A stretch of 26,605 nucleotides of DNA, taken from Caribbeanibacter sp964518305. Its GTDB lineage: Bacteria > Gemmatimonadota > Gemmatimonadetes > Palauibacterales > Palauibacteraceae. A program made the position numbers and the translations under genes. The notes under the pieces were generated by a model. It worked only from the letters and a program-made list of their open reading frames with translations. It did no database searches and was not told the origin of the DNA. The stretch spans positions 1-26,605 of the forward strand of contig CAZFDK010000036.1 of NCBI GenBank assembly GCA_964518305.1, written 5' to 3'. Below, piece after piece: positions 16,301 to 22,761 of this stretch. Numbering within the stretch: position 1 is the first letter of the stretch; every line of letters starts with the position of its first letter.

Positions 16301-16513
16301 GATCCGGTAGGTGCCGTCGGCATCGGTGAGTGTTCCGAGTCCGGTCCCGACCACCACCACCTGCGCCGCGTCGAGCGGCTGGGCGTTGTCCGCCCGGACG
16401 ACGGTGCCGGTGACGGCACCCTGCTGGGCGAGCGCCGGCGTGGCGGCCAGGGTGGATCCCAGCAACAGTACGGAAACGGCCGCGAGCGTGCGGCCGAGTG
16501 AGCGGGCATTCAT
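13313..16513 (-). CDS. SusC/RagA family TonB-linked outer-membrane transporter
   Basis: This 1066-residue TonB-dependent importer forms the pore of a SusCD pair and takes up oligomers (glycans or peptides) delivered by the SusD lid. A signal peptide covers residues 1-30 (TPALAQ). A carboxypeptidase-regulatory-like domain follows at about 32-110 (VTGTVVRADNAQPLDAAQVV; DADGTYRITGVPSGEQQVRV). A TonB-box-like EQIVVTGTG lies at 117-125, the plug domain at about 130-235, and the SusC signature EPLVYIDGVRV at 193-203. The remainder is the 22-strand barrel, ending in FTLSVSAGF with a C-terminal Phe. An AGGAGG lies eight bases before the ATG. The gene heads the minus-strand block and is divergent from the aldehyde dehydrogenase. 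Nothing in the sequence or neighbours fixes the substrate; no glycosidase gene is adjacent. Confidence 0.93.
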   Translation of the reverse strand: MNARSLGRTLAAVSVLLLGSTLAATPALAQQGAVTGTVVRADNAQPLDAAQVVVVGTGLGTLTDADGTYRITGVPSGEQQVRVQLVGFSTSTQTVSVQAGQTATADFELQQSAVELEQIVVTGTGTGGVEQRKLGNTIGSISTDAIENAPTTSVSEMLTAREPGLSVLASSGMSQEGSRIRIRGATSLSQSNEPLVYIDGVRVSSGGGFAGQADAGAEGAGASSRLDDLPPTAIDRIEVLKGAAAATLYGTEASNGVIQIFTKTGREGTARWNVETEYGLEFMPTNRLIPHADFARTAEQAQRMEDRWGESVELFEPIQRDLIDRFDETGRINNLSGSVNGGGEGVTYFISGRYSNMDGISGMEDLGPEGRDKSERWQATGNINAFASDELRVNLSTNYSFAQQQSPSTANNIFGTFPVLTHSQLRLANCQDQSEACNFFGTPVFATPAEAMQQETAQEVHHFRTSLQSQYQPSQKLSLNATAGMDVVSNESWEQQPFGWDVDGIATSNTDGIRDIGTQNDLELTFEVRGGYEESLGDDFSSSFTAGTQSFLRQSRLRGGEGDGFGGPGLEVAGAASSLDVDETISESVNIGVFAQEQIGFKDFVFVTGGGRYDVNSAFGAETQGEFYPKASASVVFSDLEGWDSELVSSLRIRGAWGQSGLQPNSFAQFRTFSGIGSQAGPGVEPQNLGNPELKPEVSTEYEAGLELGLFNDRISFEGTWWTRTVDNALVQRQFPASGGFTSSQLVNIATLDGHGFDFNVDAGVIQGEDVTVNVFANTAYLDQTVTDLGGAPQIKTGGSYPRNRNFLTEGLPPGAFLGAKLQRDKEIPLDLNDSCTAPSRQEALNFFSQPRNPSDFEVLPEDCGTAQVLQNELGSPWADWSGSFGTDVSFLGNFQLRTVAEYKFGLQIQDLSGAFRRANALIGRNTPKAAEVESTLLDPSSSAEDRLAAAQTWARELRGLSPMSGLNQIFDADWMRLREASLTYNAPTELASTFSMRTLSVTLSGRNLALWVTDDYTGLDPELNNSGRCAGAGQSTTVDCNFLMGQEAWRVPIPRRFTLSVSAGF

Positions 16514-16610
16514 AACGTTGTCCTCCTGACGACCCTTCGCAGTGTAGGGCGAAACGCGAGTTCCTCGTTGCCATCGGCGGGAAAGCCGCCCGCCACGGTC
16601 ACGTGTCCTC

Positions 16611-16626
16611 CGGCGGTGGACCGCCG
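16611..16626. repeat. Tight inverted repeat, possible operator
   Basis: CGGCGGT (16611-16617) and ACCGCCG (16620-16626) are perfect inverted copies separated by two bases. The element overlaps the proposed -35 box of the plus-strand promoter, which is where a repressor site would be expected. It could also form an RNA hairpin in the susC leader. This is an inference from position. Confidence 0.35.
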
Positions 16627-16644
16627 CAGTTCGTTACCTATAAC
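16617..16644 (+). promoter_or_regulatory. Candidate sigma-70-type promoter for the aldehyde dehydrogenase
   Basis: TGGACC (16617-16622, 4 of 6 matches to TTGACA) and TATAAC (16639-16644, 5 of 6 matches to TATAAT) are 16 bases apart. They fall in the only AT-rich patch of the divergent gap, about 170 bases before the ATG. The -35 is weak, so this is only a candidate. Confidence 0.3.
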
Positions 16645-16815
16645 TCCTATTTGAACGTCGGCGTTCCGTCCAATGCGTCCGGGTGTGGATACAAATCGTG
16701 CTCGACAGGCGATACACCGCGGGCTCACCAGCCCTTTGGAACGAAGTCTGCGCTTCTGCGAAGGGACCGCGCGCAGCGACATCCGGGCCCACCTAGACCC
16801 TGACCGAGGGCGAAC

Positions 16816-18180
16816 ATGACTTTCAGGAGCGTCGATCCATCGACGGGAGAGGAGCTGGAGAGACGCGACGTTATCAGTGACGCCGAGCTGGACGAGCTCG
16901 TGCGCCGCGCCGACAGCACTTTTTTCACCTTTCGGGAGCGGAGCTTCTCCGATCGCGGCGACCTTCTGCGTTCCGCGGCCGAGATCCTGGAGAAGGAGAG
17001 CGAGGAGCTCGGCCGCCTCATGACCCGCGAGATGGGCAAGCCCCTCGGGCAGGCGATCTCCGAGGCGGAGAAGTGCGCATGGGTCTGCCGCCACTACGCC
17101 GACCACGGCGAGGAGTACCTGGTCGACGAGCACGTGGAGACGGAGGCCGACCGGAGCTTCGTTCGTCGGGAGCCAGTGGGGCCGATCCTGGCCGTCATGC
17201 CGTGGAACTTCCCCTTCTGGCAGCTGTTCCGGCACGCCGCGCCGGCGCTCATGGCGGGCAACGTGGTGCTCCTGAAGCACGCTCCCACGGTACCCGGCTG
17301 CGCCCGGGCCATCGAGGAGCTGTTCGAGCGCGCCGGCTTCCCCGAGGGCGCCGTTCAGAACCTGTACATCGAGAAGGGGCAGGTGGCGGACCTCCTGGAG
17401 GACCCCCGGGTCCGGGCCGCCACCCTCACCGGGAGCGTCCCCGCCGGCAAGGCCGTGGCCTCGGAGGCCGCCTCGCGGGTGAAGCAGACGGTCCTGGAGC
17501 TGGGCGGCTCCGATCCCTTCGTGGTCCTCCCCTCCGCGGACGTCGAGGCAGCCGTCGAGACCGCGTTGCGGGCCCGGGTGCAGAACAGCGGACAGTCCTG
17601 CATCGCCGCGAAGCGGATGGTGCTGCACGAGGAGATCGCCGGCGAGTTCCGGCAGCGCTTCGTGGAGCGGATGGAGTCGCTGGAGGTCGGCGACCCGACG
17701 GATCCCGGCACCGACGTGGGGCCGCTGGCCGCGGAGCACGTGCTCCACGACCTGGACCGGCAGGTCCGGGAGACCCTCGACGCCGGCGCCGAGGCCCTGT
17801 GCGGTGGCGAGCCCCTGGACCGGGACGGCTTCTGGTATCCGCCCACCGTGCTGGATCAGATTCCCATCGACAGCCCCGCCTACCGGGAGGAGCTCTTCGG
17901 GCCGGCGGCCTCGCTCTTCGAGGTGCCGGACCTGGACGGGGCGATCCGACTGGCGAACGACACGGACTTCGGCCTCGGGGCCTCCGCGTGGACCGGGGAC
18001 GAGGACGAGCAGGAGCGGCTGATCCGGGACCTGGAGGCCGGCGTGGTGTTCGTGAACGAGATGGTGAAGTCCGACCCCCGCCTGCCCTTCGGCGGCGTGA
18101 AGGAGTCCGGCTACGGGCGGGAGCTCGGTCGGGCCGGAATCCGGGAGTTCGTCAACGTGAAGACCGTCTGGGTGGAGTAG
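16816..18180 (+). CDS. NAD(P)-dependent aldehyde dehydrogenase, succinate-semialdehyde dehydrogenase (YneI/Sad-like) type
   Basis: This 454-residue cytoplasmic enzyme oxidises an aldehyde to its acid with NAD(P)+; the closest pattern is succinate semialdehyde to succinate. The ALDH hallmarks are intact: PWNFPFW with N131, TGSVPAGKAV (about 209-218) for cofactor binding, ELGGSDPF with general base E228, NSGQSCIAAKR with nucleophile C262, and PFGGVKESGYGRELG near the C-terminus. The length fits the short SSADH group (about 455-462 residues). GAGGG lies about five bases before the ATG. There is no GABA aminotransferase or other partner gene beside it, so the physiological aldehyde is unknown. 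It is transcribed alone, with 84 bases to the convergent NamZ-like gene. Confidence 0.9.
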   Translation: MTFRSVDPSTGEELERRDVISDAELDELVRRADSTFFTFRERSFSDRGDLLRSAAEILEKESEELGRLMTREMGKPLGQAISEAEKCAWVCRHYADHGEEYLVDEHVETEADRSFVRREPVGPILAVMPWNFPFWQLFRHAAPALMAGNVVLLKHAPTVPGCARAIEELFERAGFPEGAVQNLYIEKGQVADLLEDPRVRAATLTGSVPAGKAVASEAASRVKQTVLELGGSDPFVVLPSADVEAAVETALRARVQNSGQSCIAAKRMVLHEEIAGEFRQRFVERMESLEVGDPTDPGTDVGPLAAEHVLHDLDRQVRETLDAGAEALCGGEPLDRDGFWYPPTVLDQIPIDSPAYREELFGPAASLFEVPDLDGAIRLANDTDFGLGASAWTGDEDEQERLIRDLEAGVVFVNEMVKSDPRLPFGGVKESGYGRELGRAGIREFVNVKTVWVE

Positions 18181-18264
18181 CCGCGCCGCCGCCGTCCGTC
18201 GGCAGAATCACCGCCCCCGCGACAGTCTCGTCCACAGGCCTGTCCGTAGATCGGTTTCAGAAGA

Positions 18265-19515
18265 TCAATAGAGAAGATACTCCGAGCGGGCTTCCCGGAA
18301 GGCTTCCCGCTGGTCCGGCCAGGGCCCGGTAATCTCGCCCAGCGACCGCCCCCCCTCCACCATCCGCCGCAGGCGGTCGGTCCCCGCCAGGCGATTGAAG
18401 TGCTCCCGCCGCCACGACCATCGCTCGCCGGCCAGCCGCCGGGTCTCGATCAGGACGGCGACGGCGGCCCGCGTCGGGTCGTACTCGCGACGATCGGTGA
18501 CCACGAAGCGCACCGCGCGCACCTGCCGGCCGCCGTACTTCTCGTCGGAGGGCGCCTCCGGCGCGAAGGTCACGGCCCGAAAGCGGACGCCGGGCAGCTC
18601 CCGGTCGTTCAGACGCCGCGCCGCCGTCTCCGCGTCGAGCCAGGGCGCGCCCACCTGCTGGAACGGGCGATCGGAGCCCCTTCCCACCGAGAGGTTGGTG
18701 CCCTCGAAGAGACACGTCCCGGAATAGTGGGTGGCCGTGGTCAGGTCGGACATGTTGGGCGACGGCGCCACCCACGGCAGGCCTGTCTCGTCGTGCCACT
18801 CCCCGCGGCTCCACCCGCGGGCCGGAATCACGTGCAGCTCAACGCCGACCCCGTGCCGGTCGTTGATGAACCGCGCCATCTCGCCGACCGTCATGCCGTG
18901 CCGCATCGCCACCGGGTAGCGGCCGACGAAGGACGCGAAGGCGGTGTCCAGGACGTTGCCCTGCACCGCCTGGCCACCGACGGGGTTCGGGCGATCGAGC
19001 ACCACGAAGGGGATCCCCGCCTCCTCCGCCGCCTCCATGGCCAGTCCCATCGTTGATACGTAGGTGTAGTAGCGGGCTCCGACGTCCTGGATGTCGAAGA
19101 GGAGCAGGTCGACCCCCTCCAGCATCTCCGCCGTCGGCTTCCGGGTGTCCCCGTACAGCGAGTGCACGGGAAGCCCCGTCTTCTCGTCCCGCTCGCCCGC
19201 CACCTCCTCGCCCGCGTCGACCTCGCCCCGAATGCCGTGCTCCGGGGAGTAGAGGGCCACCAGCTCGACCGCGTCCAGCGCCGCAAGCCGGTCGATGCTG
19301 CTCCGACCCTGTCGGTCGACGCCCGTGTGGTTGGTGATCAGCCCCACGCGGAGCCCAGAGATCAGCTCCAGGGAGTCCCTGATGAGCACGTCCACCCCCG
19401 GCCGCGCCCCCCCGTCGGAGGAAGCCGCCGGACTCCCGCAGGCCGCGACGGCCAGCGCGAGCAGGAGGATCAGGGGAGCGAATTGTCCGTTGCCATGGGC
19501 GGGAATAGCTTCCAC
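18265..19515 (-). CDS. namZ: NamZ-type exo-beta-N-acetylmuramidase (DUF1343, GH171), lipoprotein
   Basis: Members of this family (founder NamZ/YbbC of Bacillus subtilis) release MurNAc from the non-reducing end of peptidoglycan chains. The 416-residue protein has a short lipoprotein leader, QFAPLILLLALAVAAC, with lipid cysteine C26. The family core is clear: GLRVGLITNHTGVD, VALYSPEHGIRGE (E92, in the SPEHG motif that holds the proposed catalytic Glu), GLPVHSLYGDTRKP, LLFDIQDVGARYYTY, VLDRPNPVGG and WVAPSPNMSDL. I chose the GTG at 19515 because GGAGG lies five bases upstream; the ATG at 19536 has no binding site. The frame stays open far upstream, but that part is antisense to the NagZ gene. 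It is divergent from the NagZ-AmiE fusion. Outer-membrane anchoring suggests use of external or periplasmic murein. Confidence 0.9.
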   Translation of the reverse strand: MEAIPAHGNGQFAPLILLLALAVAACGSPAASSDGGARPGVDVLIRDSLELISGLRVGLITNHTGVDRQGRSSIDRLAALDAVELVALYSPEHGIRGEVDAGEEVAGERDEKTGLPVHSLYGDTRKPTAEMLEGVDLLLFDIQDVGARYYTYVSTMGLAMEAAEEAGIPFVVLDRPNPVGGQAVQGNVLDTAFASFVGRYPVAMRHGMTVGEMARFINDRHGVGVELHVIPARGWSRGEWHDETGLPWVAPSPNMSDLTTATHYSGTCLFEGTNLSVGRGSDRPFQQVGAPWLDAETAARRLNDRELPGVRFRAVTFAPEAPSDEKYGGRQVRAVRFVVTDRREYDPTRAAVAVLIETRRLAGERWSWRREHFNRLAGTDRLRRMVEGGRSLGEITGPWPDQREAFREARSEYLLY

Positions 19516-19520
19516 GCGTT

Positions 19521-19525
19521 CCTCC
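19521..19525 (-). promoter_or_regulatory. Ribosome binding site that decides a GTG start for the NamZ-like gene
   Basis: On the minus strand GGAGG occupies 19525-19521, five bases before GTG at 19515-19513. It lies downstream of the only nearby ATG (19536), so that ATG cannot use it. Confidence 0.6.
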
Positions 19526-19680
19526 GGAGCGGGCATCGGTGCGGTACTGGCCGGGACGGGCGGGCAAGCCGCCGCATCGACGGAGAAGATCGCCCCCGCC
19601 CCCAGCTCACCACAAGCGTACCGGCCCCGACCGGCCCGTCGCCCGTTCGCCGACCCGGACGAAGGGAGATCCCTGATCGC

Positions 19681-22600
19681 ATGACCTGCCCCGGCCTCCT
19701 CCCCCAGCGCTTCCTCCTCCCGCGACGGAGGGCATCCGCGTCGGCGTGCCGTGCCGCCGGCGCGACGATCCTGGCTGCCGTCCTCCTCTGCTTCCTGCCT
19801 CGGGGGACCGGTCTCGGGGCGGACGAGCTCCGCGCCCAGGGGGCCGGGGACACGTCCGACGCCGCCGGGTACGGGTACGCCGTGCCGGCCGCGGCCAACC
19901 CGGGAGAGCCGGCGGAGCTCGGCGAGGCGGCCCGCGCCTGGGTGGGACGCACCCTCTCGCAGCTCAGCCTGCGGGAGAAGGCGGGGCAGCTCGTGGTTCC
20001 GTGGATCACGGGCGGCTACCTCTCGACCCGCGGAGCGCGCTACGACAGCCTGGCCAACCTGGTGGACGCCGGCATCGGGGGCGTGAACGTCTCCATAGGC
20101 CTCCCCCACGAGTTCGCCGCCCGGGTGAACGCCCTGCAGCGGCGCGCCGACGTACCCCTGCTCGTCGGATCCGACTTCGAGTCCGGCGGGCCGGGCATGC
20201 GGCTCAACGGCGTCTATGCTCTCCCCTCTCTCCTCTCCCAGGGAGGGGGCACGGAGTTCCCCTCTACGATGGCCTTCGGCGCCATCGGCGAGGAGCGGAT
20301 GGCCCGCACGTACGGCCGGGTCACGGGACGGGAGGCCCGGGCCGTCGGCGTCCACATCAACTTCGCGCCCGTGGTGGACGTGAACAGCGACCCGGGGAAC
20401 CCGGTCATCAACACCCGCTCCTTCGGCGAGAGCCCGGAGCAGGTGGCACGGCTGGCGGAGGCCTACATCCGGGGAGCCCGGCAGGCGGGGGTCCTGACCG
20501 CCGCGAAGCACTTTCCCGGCCACGGCGACACGGACTCGGACTCGCACCTGGACCTGCCGGTGGTCACGGCGGACCGGGCCCGGCTGGACTCCGTGGAGCT
20601 GCCCCCGTTCCGCCGCGCCGTCGAGGCCGGCGTGGACGCCGTGATGACGGCACACATCGGCGTGCCGGCCCTCACCGGCACCGACAGCGTGCCCGCCACC
20701 TTCTCGCCAGCGGTCCTGAGGGACCTGCTCCGGGAGGAGATGGGCTTCGGGGGGCTCGTCGTCACCGACGCCCTGACCATGGGCGCCCTGGTTCGGGAGT
20801 TCGGCGTCGGCACGGCGTCGGTCCGGGCGCTGGCCGGCGGCGCCGACGTCCTCCTCGACCCGCCGGAGCCCCTGGTCGCCATCGACTCCGTCGTCGCCGC
20901 CGTCCGCGACGGCCGCATACCCCGCTCCCGGCTGGACAGCGCCGTCCGGCGGGTCCTGGTGGCCAAGGCCAAGGCCGGGCTGCACCGCGGACGGATCGTG
21001 CGCCTGGACTCGGTGAGCGGCGTGGTGGGCCGGGAGAGACATCGGGCCGCGGCCGACACCGCCGCCGGGAGGGCGCTGACGCTGGTCCGGGACCGGGGCG
21101 GAGCCCTACCCCTGGACACCGCCCGCTACCGGAGCGCCCTCAGCGTCGCCCTGGCCCGCCCGCGACACCTCGCCGCCGGCCGGACCTTCGACACACGCCT
21201 GGACCGCCGCCTCTCCGGCAGCGTCGCCTCGGCCCGCGTCACGCCGCGGACCGCCTCCTCCGTCTACGACTCCCTTCGGGACCGCGCGCGCCACGCCCCG
21301 CTCGTGTTCCTCTCCGTCTACCTCCCGCCCCGGGCCGGGGCCGGGAGCGTCGCGCTGCCGGACCGATACCGCGCCTTCGCCCGCCGGATCATCGACGGTC
21401 CGACGCCGGTGGTGCTCCTCTCCTTCGGCTCGCCCTACCTGCTGTCCGACCTCCCGGAGGCGGAGGCCTATCTCACCACCTGGGGCGGCTCCGAGCCGAG
21501 CCAGGAGAAGGCCGCGGACGCGATCCTGGGCGCCGGCGAGCTGACGGGGAGGCTCCCCGTCGCTCTGCCGCCGCGTCACGACAGGGGCCACGGCCTCCGC
21601 CGGGTCGAGACCCCGCGGCTCCGACCCGTGGCGCCGCCGGACTCGGTGGGGATGGATCCCGACCCGCTGGCCCGGGCCGACAGCCTCATCCGGGCCGCGA
21701 TCCGCGACTCGGTGACCCCCGGCGCGGCCCTGGCGGTGGGTCGTGGGGGCCGGCTGGCGCGCCTCCGCGGCTACGGGCGCCTGGACCGGGACCGGAGCTC
21801 GAGCGCCGTAACCGACAGCTCCATCTACGACCTCGCCTCGCTCACAAAGGTGGTCGGCACCGCGACAGCCCTCACGTCGCTGGTCGAGGAGGGACGCGTC
21901 GCCCTGGACGCGCCGGTCTCCGCCTACCTCCCCTGGTTCACCGGCGGCGGCAAGGCCGGCGTGACCGTGGAGCAGCTGCTGCGGCACCGGGGCGGCCTGC
22001 CGCCCTTCCGGCGGTGGTGGCGGGACCACAAGGGCCGGGACGCGTACCGCGACCGGCTGGCCGAGCTGGAGCTGACCTATTCGCCCGGCGACTCCACGGT
22101 GTACAGCGACCTGGGCTTCATCACCCTGGGCTTCATCGTGGAGGCCGTCACGGGCCGCACGCTCGACGGCTACCTGGAGGAGGACGTCTACGCGTCCCTC
22201 GGGATGGGCGACACCGGCTTCCGCCCGGACTCCTCCCTGCTCCCGCGGATCGCCCCCACCGAGGTGGACAGCGTCCTCCGGGACGAACACGTCCACGGCG
22301 TCGTTCACGACGAGAATGCCTACGCGCTGGGCGGCGTCGCCGGACACGCCGGCCTCTTCTCGTCCGCCCGGGACCTGGCCGTCTTCGCCCAGCTGCTGCT
22401 GAACCGGGGATGGGCGACGCCGCGCGTCCGGGCGGACACCGCCGGGCCGCGCCTGGTCCGGATCGTCGAGGGAGCCAGCGTGGAGCGCTTCACGGCCCCC
22501 GGGCCCGTCGACCCGGACCGGGGCCTCGGGTGGCGAACGCCCGGCGGAGCAGAGCAGGGCGACACGCCGTTCGGGCCCTCCGCGTTCGGCCACACCGGCT

Positions 22601-22761
22601 TCACGGGTACGAGCCTGTGGCTGGACCCGGAGCGTGACCTCTTCGTCGTCCTCCTCACCAATCGGGTGAGCCCCACGCGGGAGGAGTCCCGGCACGTGGA
22701 GCTGAGGCGGGCCGTCCACCGGGCCGTCGTGGAGAGCGTGGAAGAGGCCGAGCGGCAGTGA
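19681..22761 (+). CDS. Secreted fusion: NagZ-type GH3 beta-N-acetylhexosaminidase plus AmiE-like serine hydrolase
   Basis: This 1026-residue exported protein combines two cell-wall activities. After a signal-peptide-like segment (ATILAAVLLCFLPRGTGLGA, about residues 27-46), residues about 85-400 form a GH3 domain. KHFPGHGDTDSDSH (276-289) carries the NagZ-specific Asp-His dyad (D287, H289), and VTDALTMG carries nucleophile D363. A GH3 C-terminal-like domain follows (about 440-640). Residues about 665-1010 are a class-C beta-lactamase/AmiE-type serine hydrolase with SLTK (S720, K723), YSD (Y808) and HTG (H971). In Bacillus, NagZ and AmiE are separate neighbours that cut GlcNAc and strip peptides from MurNAc. 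The same pairing in one chain is known from Bacteroidota-type genomes. Its stop overlaps the next start (GTGA). Alternative for the second half: a DD-peptidase or esterase. Confidence 0.88.
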   Translation: MTCPGLLPQRFLLPRRRASASACRAAGATILAAVLLCFLPRGTGLGADELRAQGAGDTSDAAGYGYAVPAAANPGEPAELGEAARAWVGRTLSQLSLREKAGQLVVPWITGGYLSTRGARYDSLANLVDAGIGGVNVSIGLPHEFAARVNALQRRADVPLLVGSDFESGGPGMRLNGVYALPSLLSQGGGTEFPSTMAFGAIGEERMARTYGRVTGREARAVGVHINFAPVVDVNSDPGNPVINTRSFGESPEQVARLAEAYIRGARQAGVLTAAKHFPGHGDTDSDSHLDLPVVTADRARLDSVELPPFRRAVEAGVDAVMTAHIGVPALTGTDSVPATFSPAVLRDLLREEMGFGGLVVTDALTMGALVREFGVGTASVRALAGGADVLLDPPEPLVAIDSVVAAVRDGRIPRSRLDSAVRRVLVAKAKAGLHRGRIVRLDSVSGVVGRERHRAAADTAAGRALTLVRDRGGALPLDTARYRSALSVALARPRHLAAGRTFDTRLDRRLSGSVASARVTPRTASSVYDSLRDRARHAPLVFLSVYLPPRAGAGSVALPDRYRAFARRIIDGPTPVVLLSFGSPYLLSDLPEAEAYLTTWGGSEPSQEKAADAILGAGELTGRLPVALPPRHDRGHGLRRVETPRLRPVAPPDSVGMDPDPLARADSLIRAAIRDSVTPGAALAVGRGGRLARLRGYGRLDRDRSSSAVTDSSIYDLASLTKVVGTATALTSLVEEGRVALDAPVSAYLPWFTGGGKAGVTVEQLLRHRGGLPPFRRWWRDHKGRDAYRDRLAELELTYSPGDSTVYSDLGFITLGFIVEAVTGRTLDGYLEEDVYASLGMGDTGFRPDSSLLPRIAPTEVDSVLRDEHVHGVVHDENAYALGGVAGHAGLFSSARDLAVFAQLLLNRGWATPRVRADTAGPRLVRIVEGASVERFTAPGPVDPDRGLGWRTPGGAEQGDTPFGPSAFGHTGFTGTSLWLDPERDLFVVLLTNRVSPTREESRHVELRRAVHRAVVESVEEAERQ

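Larger units (their letters stand above)
16514..16815. other. Divergent intergenic region between susC-like and aldehyde dehydrogenase genes
   Basis: These 302 bp separate two outward-reading genes and must hold both promoters. It contains the susC ribosome binding site (AGGAGG, 16527-16522). A hairpin in the susC leader is formed by GGCGGG (16576-16581) and CCCGCC (16589-16594). A tight inverted repeat lies at 16611-16626 and an AT-rich patch at 16631-16655. GAGGG at about 16806-16810 precedes the dehydrogenase start. No open frame here looks coding. Confidence 0.5.

Noticed and set aside
14507..16501. Long plus-strand frame antisense to the SusC-like gene.
   Set aside because: The SusC signature and barrel on the other strand are unmistakable. 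The antisense translation has no motif or export signal.
18234..18243. Palindrome ACAGGCCTGT in the convergent gap after the aldehyde dehydrogenase, as a terminator.
   Set aside because: The stem is only five base pairs with no loop and no T-tract, too weak to call.
19516..21042. Upstream extension of the NamZ-like frame.
   Set aside because: It is antisense to the GH3 domain. The lipoprotein leader and GGAGG-GTG start at 19515 show where the protein begins.
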